DNA of 64,000 nt, taken from Bacteroidota bacterium. Its GTDB lineage: Bacteria; Bacteroidota; Bacteroidia; AKYH767-A; OLB10. The notes beneath the pieces were generated by a model that saw nothing but the letters and a program-made list of their open reading frames with translations, was not told the DNA's origin and made no database searches. Where the stretch lies: positions 372,001 through 436,000 of the forward strand of contig JADJPB010000001.1 in assembly GCA_016713445.1 (NCBI GenBank). Reading direction: 5' to 3'. Below are positions 1-11,900 of this stretch, piece after piece; the stretch's first letter is position 1; each line of letters starts with the position of its first letter. The translations under genes were made by a program, and so were the position numbers.

Positions 1-1080
1 TGGATCCACCATGTCAGCTTCGAAATGTGAAGATCCGGTAGCAGGATTTACGACTAATCCACCATTGAGTTTGGTGTCCTTATCGTCTGAGTATTTTTCG
101 GCAGCTGCTGAAAATGTCATTGCTCCAGTTCTTAATTTTGAAACTAAAGTGTCCATCTCTATTTGAGTACGCACTACATCTTCGTTGGTTACTTTTACAG
201 GAATGAGGATATGTCGAACATTTATTTTTTCACCTCTCCTTTCAATCAGTTGCACAATATGAAAACCAAATTGTGTTTCTACTACTGGCGAAACATCCAC
301 TACATTTTTGAGTCGAAAAGCAGCCGCTTCAAATTCAGGAACGAGATCGCCACGATTTACAAAACCCAATTCACCATTTTGCTTAGCACTTTCTTTATCT
401 TGCGAGTAGAGTAGGGCAAGAGTTCCAAAATCTTCGCCTGCCAGAATACGATTTCTCAATGTGGTGATTTGCTCTTTTGCTTTTGCTTTTTCGTCTTCAC
501 CAACGGGTACGTTTCTCAGAATTTGAGAATATTCTACTTCTGCATTGATTAACGGCAAGCTGTCTTTGGGAATATTTTCGAAAAATGCTTTTACATCGGA
601 TGGATTTGCATTCACTTGGCTTGTCACTTTACTCTGCATTTGTTGCGACACTAATTGATCTTTGATCATAGGTCGAAATTCTTCCTTTAGTTGTGCAATT
701 GATTTCCCATAATACTTCTCTAGTTTTTCGGCAGAGCCGATCTGTGAAATATAGTAGGCCATGTTTTGGTTGATTTTTTGCTTCACTTGATCATCCGTTA
801 CCGTTACACTGTCTATGGCTGCTTGATGTAACAAAAGTTTGTTCAATAGGAGTTGATCGATGATTCTGCATCGTAATTCTTCTTCACCCAATGTTGTTTG
901 TGAGAGGTATTGCTGAAATTGAGTTTCAATATCAGAAAGTAGAATGATGTGATTCCCAACTACAGCAGCCACTTTGTCGACCACGAGTTCATCTTTAGGC
1001 TGAGCCTTTAACGTCATGCTACAAAGGAGTAAGCAAAAACTAATTAATCCAATTTTCAATTTCTTTGTTTTGTAGTGCAT
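1..1080 (-). CDS. SurA-like periplasmic peptidyl-prolyl isomerase (3' end outside window)
   Basis: Predicted periplasmic chaperone and prolyl isomerase that helps outer-membrane proteins fold. The reading frame is open from an ATG at 1080 to the window edge, giving 360 residues without a stop. It starts with a signal peptide (basic MHYKTKK, then a hydrophobic stretch ending near LKAQ), followed by a SurA-type N-terminal helical domain (VAAVVGNHIILLSDIE). A complete parvulin domain follows at about residues 185-290, with GELGFV and FGFHIVQL motifs, and a second parvulin domain begins (VRHILI) and runs off the edge. The start overlaps the end of the upstream gene by 41 bp, so the two are probably translationally coupled. 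It is the last of three consecutive SurA-like genes. No frameshift is visible in the part present. The family call is secure; substrates are unknown. Confidence 0.88.
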   Translation of the reverse strand, partial: MHYKTKKLKIGLISFCLLLCSMTLKAQPKDELVVDKVAAVVGNHIILLSDIETQFQQYLSQTTLGEEELRCRIIDQLLLNKLLLHQAAIDSVTVTDDQVKQKINQNMAYYISQIGSAEKLEKYYGKSIAQLKEEFRPMIKDQLVSQQMQSKVTSQVNANPSDVKAFFENIPKDSLPLINAEVEYSQILRNVPVGEDEKAKAKEQITTLRNRILAGEDFGTLALLYSQDKESAKQNGELGFVNRGDLVPEFEAAAFRLKNVVDVSPVVETQFGFHIVQLIERRGEKINVRHILIPVKVTNEDVVRTQIEMDTLVSKLRTGAMTFSAAAEKYSDDKDTKLNGGLVVNPATGSSHFEADMVDP

Positions 1081-1898
1081 CTTGATAAGCGTCTTTTTCC
1101 ATTTCTCGGATTAATTCCAACTTGCGATTGTTGATGATGAGATTCCACATATTATCTCGCTCAAAGTTCAACGGAGATAAGCTTTCTTTTATTTTGAACC
1201 CTTTAATATTTACAAAAAATATATTTGAAGAGTCTGGAATTTCGATGAATCGATTATTTTTTAGGTATTGCTCTTGATCATAAGTTTTAATGGGGATTTT
1301 CTTGAGCAAATCATCAAAAAGAATCCATTCTTCATCATTAAAATAATAGTCAGTGGCGTATTGGTAGCAATATTCTTCCAGTAATTTTCGGTCTTTAGTA
1401 TTTGTACTTTTAAACCAAGCTTTTACTTTCGGAAGTTTAGGTGCTGATTTTGGTAGCTTGAAATAAAGTACCTGCAGTATATTATTTTTTAACTGGAAGT
1501 TGTTTTGGTTTTCTTGGTAGTATTTCTCAATTTCCTGGCTGCTGATGGAAGTGTCGAGCTTTTGATTGATTAATTCACTCTCGTAAATGTACGTGATTAA
1601 TGAATTTCTGTATTCTTCAAGTTTTTTATCTACATTTTTTCTTTCATCATCCAAATTATCTTCGGCACGTTTAAGAACTGATTGTTGTTGAATCCAATTG
1701 TGAACAAATGAACGTATGATGGTAAGACTATCATTTTTTGGTGCGCCTTTCGGTACTACGTTTCGAATATCTGCAACATATAAGTATTTATCGTAAACAC
1801 GGGCAATCACTCTTTCAGATGCATCTGAATTAACAGTTTTCTTTTTACATCCGTTAAAAGTCAAAAAAGAGCAAGCAGCCGCAAATCACTGCGAGCAT
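1040..1898 (-). CDS. SurA-related lipoprotein without an obvious PPIase domain (one frameshift)
   Basis: Middle gene of the three-gene foldase cluster, about 285 residues. The main frame begins near 1864 with TFNGCKKK, which is the end of a lipoprotein signal. The preceding frame encodes MLAVICGCLLF from an ATG at 1898. Removing one base from the six-A run (plus strand, 1863-1868) joins the two into a signal peptide with a lipobox ending NGC. The mature protein is charged and helical (EEYRNSLITYIYESELINQKLD), like the N-terminal domain of SurA. I cannot find the parvulin motifs seen in its two neighbours. It may be a chaperone-only partner anchored in the membrane; that role is inferred from context. 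Confidence 0.7.
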
Positions 1899-1950
1899 AC
1901 GTTGCTCTTTTCGAATGAATATAACTTTATTCAACAATTACACATTTAAA

Positions 1951-3989
1951 TTATTTCCACATGGATTCTAAAACTTCAGTATTTACTTTTACACTGTATT
2001 TGTCGTGCAAACTTTGCAACCATGTTTTTTCCAAGTAGGTTTGATAGTCGGCAGTCACCACTCCTTTTGCTTCTTCTAGCGTTTTAGCTGTAGGGGCAAG
2101 TATAGCTTTTACATCCACGAGATAAACCATATTGTTTTTAACGATGTCGGCACTTAATCCTGGAGTCCACTTCGCTGCTTCTACAAATTCATTTTCACCA
2201 TGACCAAATTTTCCTTCACGGGTAGTAACTGCACTTGGGTTTGCTTTATTAAGTTCTGCGATTATTTCTTCTGATGTTTTCTTCTTTTTTGTAAGTGCTT
2301 TTCTTAATGCTGCTGCTACTTTTGCATCGCTGCATGTGTAGATGGTAGCTTCACATCTTTCAGGCCATTTGTAGTTGTTTTTATTTTCAGCATGATAGGC
2401 TTCTAATCCAGTTGTATCTTTTACTGCCTTGCTCCAAACCATTTTGTCAGTTAAATCAAAAAGTAAAATTCCATCTCTGTACTCACGCATTAAATTACGG
2501 AAGTCGGGATAAATTTTTTCTAATCTTTCTTCTAAGAATCCTAAAACTACATCCCCCACCCATTGATCGTACATCGAATATCCAATCGATTGAGGGTTAT
2601 TTCCGGATCTCTTAGTTTGATGAGTACTTACATATTTCGCAAAATCTTGTTGAGTAAAATAGGTAACAACACCATTTGAGTCAGTCAATGAGAAAATGTT
2701 TTGGTGAATTTATCTGCTTTTGTAAGTTCCCAATCTCCTTCCGATACGCTGCTGTCTAAGCTGTTGATGAACTCTTCTTTTATCTTTGGAATTTCTTTTG
2801 TACTTGTAAGCAGTTTTAATTTTTGTTACCATGCTTAGGCGACTCGCTTCATTTCTGCTATCACGAGAGATCATTTGTTTTAACTCCGCTTTCTTCTCCC
2901 CAAAAGGTGGAATTCCGCGTTTGTCAAGTAGCTTGATAATATGAAATCCATAGCTGGTTTTAATGATTCCGCTCATGTCTCCTTTGTTCTTCAACCCAAA
3001 AGCTGCTTTTTCGAACTCAGGAACCATCTTTCCAGTACCAAACCAAGGAAGCTCACCGCCTTTTTCGCCGAACCTTTATCTTCACTGTACATGGTGACAG
3101 CAGAATCCCAAACCATTCCACTTTTAAGTGCTTGAAATACTTCATTCATTCGGGGTTCATTCGCTTTCATCGAACTGTCATTCGCTTCTTTTGGATTACG
3201 AATCATGATGTGTGCGGTTTGAATTTCTCCTTGAGCAGTTCGGATATCCAGCACTTTGATGAGATGATAACCAAAACGAGTTCTAACTGGCATGGATACG
3301 GTTCCAGGTTTTGTATTGTAAGCGGCCGTTTCGAAAGGATAAACCATCTGCATACCCGTAAAATAACCAAGTTCGCCATTGTTTTCTTTGGCAGATGGAT
3401 CTTCGCTGGAGTCGCGTGCCATCTTTCCAAAATCACTTCCTTTCATGATCATATCACGAATCTTCATAATGCGATTGTAGGTCTGGACAGTGTCTCTAGG
3501 TAAAGCATCAGGACCTAATTTCAATAGAATATGACTTGCTTTCACATCTTTGCCAAGACGTTCATAAGCTTCTTGAACCAAATTTTCACTTACTTCTTTG
3601 TCCGTAAGATAGGGTTGAGCCAATTGCTTGTTATAGCCAGAAAGCTCGTTTTTGAAGGTCTCACTGGTATCCATCATCAAGGATTCCGCCTCCTTTACTT
3701 TCAATTTGTAATTGATGTAGAGGTCTAAATATTCTCTCACGGAAGCTTCCGTGAAGACCGAATCTTTGTTGTTTTTACGAAAAACACGATCAAACTCCGA
3801 CTTAGGAACGCTTTCTCCAGCAACCACCATTAAAATAGGATCAGTTAATACTGGGCTCGGATTTGTTGATTTAGAAGTCTTTACAGGTGCAGAAGTCGCT
3901 TTTTTAGGCGCTGATTTCTGTGTTTGAGCAGGCGCCTGCGAAATAACAGCTACCGAGAGAAGAATAGAATAAAGAATTGATTTTGTCAT
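1951..3989 (-). CDS. SurA-like peptidyl-prolyl isomerase with two parvulin domains (three frameshifts)
   Basis: First gene of the foldase cluster, about 679 residues when the frames are joined. It starts at 3989 with a signal peptide ending APAQ and a low-complexity Lys/Ser/Thr/Pro linker. The first parvulin domain (ASHILLKLG ... GELGYF ... FGYHLIKVLD) is followed by a second one (TAHIMIRNP ... YGFHIIKLLDKRG). A C-terminal region ends NTEVLESMWK. The reading frame breaks near 3060, near 2790 and near 2695, each restored by a one-base change. The downstream lipoprotein starts 52 bp after its stop. In Bacteroidota this arrangement beside guaB is common, so I regard the gene as intact in the organism. 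It probably acts in outer-membrane protein biogenesis in the periplasm. Confidence 0.82.
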
Positions 3990-4268
3990 AATTCACCTAA
4001 TTTATAGGGAGGCAAATGTAATAATTCTCTACTCTTTTAGGGCTTTAAAACTAGATTTTACAATGAAAAATTGGTGAAATAGGAGTACATTTCCTTTATT
4101 GTTTGTAACTATTTTAAGGAAATCAATCAACGCTATCAATTTTGATAAAAACTGAAAAAACAAAGGTCTTCCTACTGAGTGATTAACGGGCTAAAAAGGT
4201 CTCGATAAATATTTTGGTTTTTCCCTTTTACCTCAGTCAAGAAACACAAATAAAAAAGAAATTTTTAT

Positions 4269-5732
4269 TTATCGCGAATAATTCGGTGCATCGCGCACTA
4301 CGGTCACATCATGTGGATGACTTTCGCGGATACCCGATGACGTTATACGGATGAACTTTGCTTCCTGAAGTTTCAACACATTTTTGGCGCCGCAATAACC
4401 CATCGAAGCTTTCAAACCGCCGACCATTTGGTACACTTCTTCGGCAACACCGCCCTTGAATGGAACACGACCCACAATGCCTTCTGGAACTAACTTTTTG
4501 ATGTCATCTTCTGCATCTTGAAAGTAACGATCTTTCGATCCTTCTTTCATCGCTTCTATAGAGCCCATCCCTCTGTAAACTTTGTATTTCCTACCTTCGA
4601 AAATCATGGTTTCACCTGGCGACTCTTCCGTGCCAGCGAAAAGAGAACCGATCATCACCGTGCTTGCACCAGCTGCGATGGCTTTAGCGATGTCTCCGGT
4701 AAAGCGAATTCCACCATCTGCAATAATTGGAACACCGGTTCCTTGAGTGCTTTAGCTACTTCATACACTGCCCAAAACTGAGGAACACCCACTCCGGCAA
4801 TAACACGAGTGGTACAAATTGAACCGGACCAATACCCACCTTCACAGCATCTGCACCTGCTTTTACGAGTGCTTTTGCTGCTTCTGGTGTGGCAATATTT
4901 CCCACGACGACCTGAAGTTTAGGAAAAGCTTTTTTACTTTTTTAAGTGTGTCAATTACACCTTTAGAATGGCCATGTGCTGTATCAAATACGATAGCATC
5001 TGCACCAGCTTTTACAAGTGCTTCTACGCGATTTATAGTGTCACCCGTAACACCCACAGCAGCAGCAACTCGCAGTCGACCAAGTTCATCTTTATTGGAA
5101 TTAGGACGTGATTTAAATTTTAAGATGTCTTTATAGGTGATGAGTCCAATTAATTTTCCACTCTTGTCAATAACCGGTAATTTTTCAATTTTATGTTGTT
5201 GTAAAATCAACTCGGCTTTTTGCAGACTTGTTGCACCAATACTCACAATTAAATTATCCTTGGTCATCACCTGATGCACTTTCTTTTTCACTTCTTTTTC
5301 AAATCGCAAATCACGATTAGTTAGTATTCCTTTCAGCTTTCCTTTAATATCGATAATGGGAATACCTCCAATTTTATTTTCGCGCATCAACCGTAGTGCT
5401 TCGCCGATGGTAGCATCTTCTAACAAGGTAAGGGGATCTTGAATCATTCCACTTTCACTGCGCTTTACTTTACGTACTTCAGCAGCTTGTTGGTCGATGC
5501 TCATGTTCTTGTGTAAAACACCGATCGCGCCTTCTTGGGCCATAGCAATAGCCATAGCAGCTTCGGTAACGGTGTCCATAGCAGCGGAAACAATGGGTAC
5601 TTTGATGGGTATTTTCTTAGTAAAAAGACTGGATGTGTCTGTATCCCGCGGCATTATCTCCGAGTAAGATGGGATTAATAAAACATCGTCGTAGGTAAGT
5701 CCTTCACCAATAAATTTTTGATCTGTTTTCAT
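4269..5732 (-). CDS. guaB: IMP dehydrogenase (three frameshifts)
   Basis: Converts IMP to XMP with NAD, the committed step of GMP synthesis in the cytoplasm. The ATG at 5732 gives MKTDQKFIGEGLTYDDVLL, the usual N-terminus, and the joined length of about 487 residues matches the family. Two CBS domains lie at roughly residues 95-205 (IGGIPIID and KIEKLPVID). The catalytic loop GSICTTR is present but in a shifted frame. Breaks are at the six-A run near 4931-4936, at a GG that should be GGG near 4830 just before the catalytic loop, and at another GG near 4740 before GVPIIADGGIR. Each repair restores family-typical sequence, so three losses of function in an essential gene are not credible and base-calling indels are the likely cause. 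Confidence 0.93.
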
Positions 5733-5756
5733 AGGTTGATCTCTGATATTGGCATG

Positions 5757-5764
5757 CAAAAGTA
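5757..5764 (-). promoter_or_regulatory. Candidate -7 promoter element for guaB
   Basis: On the minus strand the octamer TACTTTTG fits the Bacteroidota -7 consensus TAnnTTTG and lies 24 bp before the guaB ATG. The -33 element is weak: about 20 bp upstream there is only GTTTT. This is a motif match, not a mapped start site. Confidence 0.4.
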
Positions 5765-5930
5765 ATCTTTTAGTAGGAGATAAAACTGAGACGGGTGCTA
5801 ATTCATAAAAATAAAATGAAATAGAGTCGATTACAACTAGAAAAAGCAAATCTAGAATACGTATAAGTAGCTCATCACTTTGCTAGTATACGAGTTTTTA
5901 GTTTGGAAAAAAATAGATTGCAGGCTGGAC

Positions 5931-5966
5931 TAAAAAAATGGAGGCCGCCCATCCCTGAGCGGCCTC
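5931..5966 (-). terminator. Rho-independent terminator of the adhesin gene
   Basis: The arms GAGGCCGC (5941-5948) and GCGGCCTC (5959-5966) form a perfect 8-bp GC-rich stem with a 10-base loop. On the minus strand the stem is followed by CATTTTTTT (5932-5940). It lies 20 bp downstream of the adhesin stop codon at 5986, which is the expected position and orientation. Confidence 0.85.
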
Positions 5967-5985
5967 ACCACGCGTTGACCGGAAT

Positions 5986-8900
5986 TTACCGTAACAATGT
6001 TACGGATCCGCTCTTCTCAATCTCCTGACCATTGGTTCCAAAAATTCGAACGGAATACACATAGGTACCCTCAGGAGCGATTTTGCCATCATACGTACCA
6101 TCCCAGCCTTCGCCAGGGATACGCGTTTCATATACTCTTTGTCCCCATCGATTGAATACTACAAAGAAATAATTCTTTGCGTCAATATAGATGAATTCTG
6201 GTTTAAATACAGGATTTTTTCCAGTAGGGGTGAATGCGCTAGGAATAAATAAATGCGGCTCTTGTACTAAACAGAAGATGTTAGAGATACTCGTATCTGT
6301 AAACCCATAAGTATTTCCACTACCTTCATAAGCCTCAATGCGATAACAGAACTGACCAGAATAATTCGGATATAGATATAGAGCAGCTATATCATCGTCA
6401 AAGTCAAGAATACCGTTGCTAAGGGTTGCTATTGGAGTTGGACTCCAAATTCCATCAACACTTCTGAACAATGAATAATTGTTTACACTGCCCAACCAAT
6501 CTTCGTAGAAGTTCCAATTTAATTTATTAACTAAATTATAATCTGGTTGCCCTTTTAACAAAATGGTACGCCCAACATTACTAATGAGCACATCATTCAA
6601 ACAAGAATCTACGGTAACTACACGATAGTAATAGCTGTATTGATCCGTTCTCGCAGAGAAATCGTTGAAGGTAATGATGGGAAGCCCAGAATAGGTGATT
6701 GCCCCAACAGTAGTAAATGGACCGTTCTTATCAAAAGCTCTTTGAAGTTTGTATTTCGATACATCTGGATTACCAACAGTATCTACTAAACATTCAACGA
6801 CTACTCTTCTCAAATCAACAACCGTTGCTTTCTTCAAATATGAGTACTGAGGAAGTGTTAGGAGATTCGCAATTTCGCAAGCCTGGTTAGAGGAAGCGGT
6901 TCGTGAACTAGTATTTCCCTGCGCTTGAATGTAGTAACAGTATTCAGATTCATTGGTCAGGTTAGTATGACTATAGGTAATGTTGGAGCCAGGTACAGAT
7001 GCTAAGAAGCTAAAAGGTCCACCGTTTTCACTTACATAAATATTGTACTGACCCATACCATTCACCATGTTGATGTATGGATTCCAGCGTAAATCAATGG
7101 CACTTCTACATATATCCAATTTCGCAGTTACGAAGAGCGTATTGTGAAGTGTACCAATATTACTGATGTTTCTACAGCTATCATATGCAGCAATGCTATA
7201 ACGTTGTGAACTGAATTCTGCTGCTGGATTATTATCTAAGAAGTAACTTGCATTAATTCCAACAACACTTCCAATCGAATCCCAGGACGCACCATTGAAA
7301 TGATAGATAATATAACCAACCACATCTCCTGATGGACTCGGCAACCAACTCACGCTTACTTGAGAGGGATTAAATGGATCCAAACTCGCTGTATCGAGAA
7401 GTGAAACTGTAGGGCGAGTAATGTCTTTAAATAAGTCACCGTCTGTAGAAGAATTACTGATACATCCCGATAAGTCACCTGTTTGAACACGATAATTAAT
7501 TACGGCATCACAAACATTAATGGTATCGTTCCATGAATAAACTGGAGCAGTAGTAGTCCCAATTTTACTCCAACTACCAGTTGGGTATTCTTTATAAACA
7601 TCGTAATTCAAAGTAGCAGTAGCTAATTCAGGATTATGAATTGGATTCCAAACCACTACTGCAACACCATTATTGTTAAATACATCTACTTTTATTGTCT
7701 GTAAAGTAATTGAACTCGGAGAAACCTCACCACCACATGCTGTTTGAGTAGTCATGTTATAGAAGTAAGAGCCGGCCTGTGCATTTGCTGTAAGGTCAGT
7801 ATAAGAAAGTGTATTGTAGTTGGTGATAGTTGCTACAGTTGTATAAGGTCCACCAATTGCAGCAGAACGATAAATCGTATAGTTTGCAAAACGCATTCCT
7901 GTATCAACCGGTGCAATCCAATTTAGGATTACATTTCCGTTCGGAAGAACATTTGCACAACGTGGCTCAGGCGCAACAGGGATAGTATGATCCACAAAAA
8001 TTTCTCCATCTCGGTTCGATAATGAATTACAACCTAATGCATCCCCAACACTTACGCGGTAATTTATAGAATCAATACAAAGTATTAAATTTTCTGTCCA
8101 TGTAGTTGCCGCAACGTTTGCTGCTATTGACCAGTTACCCGATCCGCCTGGATTTTCTCTTTCTATGACATAAGTTGCAGTTGATGTTGGAAGCAAAGGA
8201 TTGCTCACTGGATTCCAATTTAAAGTAGCTGTAGTAGAATTTCCGCCATTCACCACCAAATAAATCGTACTAAGAGTATTTCCATTTGCAGAACCACCAA
8301 TGGCTGATGGATCCGTTTGTCCTGTACATCCCGACTTCGTTTGTAAATAGTAACTGATTGAACCCGCATTTCCATTCGCAGTAACATCTAAATATGTACT
8401 TACAGCATTGTTTTGAACTGAATCAATTAAAACGAAACCTGAACCTGTATTTCTCCAAACATTGTATTGATTAAAGTCTGTCCATGAAGCAGGTGTTGGA
8501 TTCGCCCATGTTAACTGAACTTGACCATTCGCATTTACACTTGCGCACCTTAATTCAGGATGGTCTATTACATTACCTATATATGTAAATACATTGGTAG
8601 CAATGTTTGATCGACTTACACAACCAATATTATCTGCTGCACTAATTTGGTGATTTAGGTTAGTGTCACAATCGTTGATGGGCTGATTGTAGCTAAGTAA
8701 AGCTGTATTGCCAAATATAGACATTGCACCGCCGGCATTATAACTTGACCATACATCGTATTGGCCACTGGTAACGGTGCCCGGTAAAGGAGCACTCAAG
8801 GCTGACCAATTTAAATTGGCTTGACCTAATACTGGGGTTGTAGTTAAATAGATCGAACGTAAAGTTGAACTTGTATTTCCGTTGTCTACTTGACCCGTAC

Positions 8901-11900
8901 AACCACTTTGCGTTCTAAGATAGTATCCATAAGATTGAGCATTACCGTTTGCTAAAACATCTGTCCATGTAGTTTGTGCAAAATTCCTACAGAATCGTAC
9001 AAAGTAAATCCAGCGCCATTGTCGCGATAAATTTCGTACTCGTTGAAATTGATATTTGATCCAACTGGTGAAATACAAGTCAATTCTATTTGACCACTAG
9101 GAAGTACATTTACACATCGTAAATCAGGATTATCAACAATATTTCCTATATAGGTAAAGGTGTTGGTATCGATATTTGAATTACTCAAACAACCACTATT
9201 GTCTGTGACAGTAATGCGGTGTCTTAAAGTAGTATCACAATTGTTGATATTTTCATTATATGTTAAAGAACTTGTTGAACCAAGAACGGTTAACACACCA
9301 CCGGCATTATAGCTCGACCATACATCATATTGTCCGGATGAAGCAATGAGTGGTAATGCTGTCCAATTCATGGTAGCAGTTCCAAGAGTTGGTACAGTAG
9401 TAAGATAGATGGAACTTAAGGTAACACTTGTACTTCCATTATCTACCTGTCCTGTACACCCGCTTTGTGAACGAATGTAGTAACTGTAAGACTGTGTATT
9501 TCCATTTGCGAGAACATCTGTCCATGAAGTTTGAGCAAAGTTGCTTACTGAATCATAGAGTACAAATCCAGCTCCATTGTTTCTGAAAATTTCATATTCA
9601 TTAAAATCATCGTTTGAACCCGCAGGAGCAATCCATGTTAATTGAATTTGTCCGCTAGGTAAAACATTTACGCAACGTAAATCAGGATTAGCAACGATGT
9701 TTCCAATATAAGTATAGTTATTAGTAGTGATGTTTGAATTACTAATACAGCCACTATTGTCAGTAGTACTAATTTTATGATTTAATAAAGTATCACAATC
9801 ATTGATGGGTTGTTGGTAAGTCAACAAGGCAGTACTTCCAAATACACTTAACGTACTTGTAACATTATAGGTAGACCATACATCATATTGTCCACTTGTA
9901 ACCGAACCCGGTAGCGGTGAAGCTAATGCTGACCACGATAAATTAGCATTTCCCAATATGGGAGTTGCAGTTAAGAAGATGGAACTAAGTGTTGCACTTG
10001 TACTTCCATTATCTAGTTGTCCTGTACATCCACTTTGTGAACGCATGTAGTAACTGTACGACTGAGTATTTCCATTAGCGAGAACATCTGTCCATGAAGT
10101 TTGAGCGAAGTTGCTCACGGAGTCATAAAGTACAAATCCAGCTCCATTGTTTCTGAAAATTTCATACTCATTAAACTCATTGTTTGATCCAGCAGGAGCA
10201 ATCCATGTTAATTGAATTTGTCCGCTAGGTAAAACATTTACGCAACGTAAATCAGGATTAGCAACGATGTTTCCAATATAAGTATAGTTATTAGTGGTGA
10301 TGTTTGAATTACTAATACAGCCACTATTGTCGGTAGTACTAATTTTATGATTTAATAAAGTATCACAATCATTGATGGGTTGTTGGTAAGTCAATAAGGC
10401 AGTACTTCCAAATACACTTAACGTACTTGTAGCATTATAGCTAGACCATACATCATATTGTCCACTAGTAACCGAACCCGGTAGCGGTGAAGCTAATGCT
10501 GACCACGATAAATTAGCATTTCCTAATACGGGAGTTGCAGTTAAGAAGATGGAACTAAGTGTTGCACTTGTACTTCCATTGTCTATTTGTCCTGTACATC
10601 CACTTTGTGAACGCATGTAATAACTGTACGACTGAGTATTTCCATTAGCGAGAACATCTGTCCATGAAGTTTGAGCGAAGTTGCTCACGGAGTCATAAAG
10701 TACAAATCCAGCTCCATTGTTTCTGAAAATTTCATACTCATTAAACTCATTGTTTGATCCAGCAGGAGCAATCCATGTTAATTGAATTTGTCCACTAGGT
10801 AAAACATTTACGCAACGTAAATCAGGATTTGCAACTACATTTCCTATATAAGTATAGTTATTCGTCGCAATATTTGAACGTGAGGTACAACCGATATTAT
10901 CATCCACAGAAATTTGATGATTTATTACCGTGTCGCAATCGTTTATCGGATGATTAAAAAGTAGAGTTGGTGTGTTTCCAATTCCTTGAAGCGTACCCAC
11001 TGCATTGTAATTTGAGAATACATTGTATTGTCCACCCACCGTTGAAGGTAATAGTGGTGATGAAAGTGCGGACCAATTTAAATTAGCTTGACCTAAAACC
11101 CCTGCCGTGGTCAAGAAAATAGAACTCAAGGTATTGCTAGTTGTTCCATTGTCTACTTGTCCAGTACATCCACTTTGAGTTACTAAATAATAGGAGTAGG
11201 ACTGCGTATTTCCGTTTGCGAGGATGTCGGTATATGAGTTCAACGCATTATTTCCAACGGAGTCAATCAAGGTAAATCCAGCTCCATTGTTTCTCCAGAT
11301 TTCATACTCGTTGAAATTTACGAACGATGCAGGAGTTGGGTTTTCCCAAGTCAACTGAATATTCCCATTTGCCAATACACTTACACATCTTAAATTCGGG
11401 TTGGGAATAATATTTCCTAGATAGGTGAAGACGTCATTATCTGCAGAACTAATAGAGGTGCATGGAGCATTGTCGTCTAATTCAATTCTATATTCAAATG
11501 GAACATTACACGTAGTAATAGCATCGGTATAGGTCAGTGCAGCAGTGGTTCCAATTTGAATATAGCCACCAATACCCGTAGTTCTTCGCATAACACGATA
11601 AGGACCCGGTGCGCTTCCTAAGCCAGGAACAATCATGGCGTTCCAATTCAAGATAGCCGAACCCAAAGTGGCATTATTTACTGTCAATAACATGGTTGCC
11701 AGCGTGGCGCTAGTCGTTCCGTTGGTTTGTAACCCATCACATCCAGATAAAGAAACTAAACGATAATATTGAATAGCGTTATTAGCATTTGCGCCTACAT
11801 GTATCCATGATGTTGTAGCATAATTTGTAACGGTTCCTATCAAGGCAAATGGTCCGCCTGCTGCAGAAGAATGGTAAATTTCCACACCTGCGAAAAAATT

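Noticed and set aside
4269..5732. guaB as a decayed pseudogene or a case of programmed frameshifting
   Set aside because: Three separate shifts without slippery-site logic, all family residues kept, and the same pattern in unrelated genes; sequencing indels explain this better.
9511..10830. 570-bp repeats as an insertion sequence or transposon
   Set aside because: They keep the adhesin reading frame, encode exactly one module and have no recombinase.
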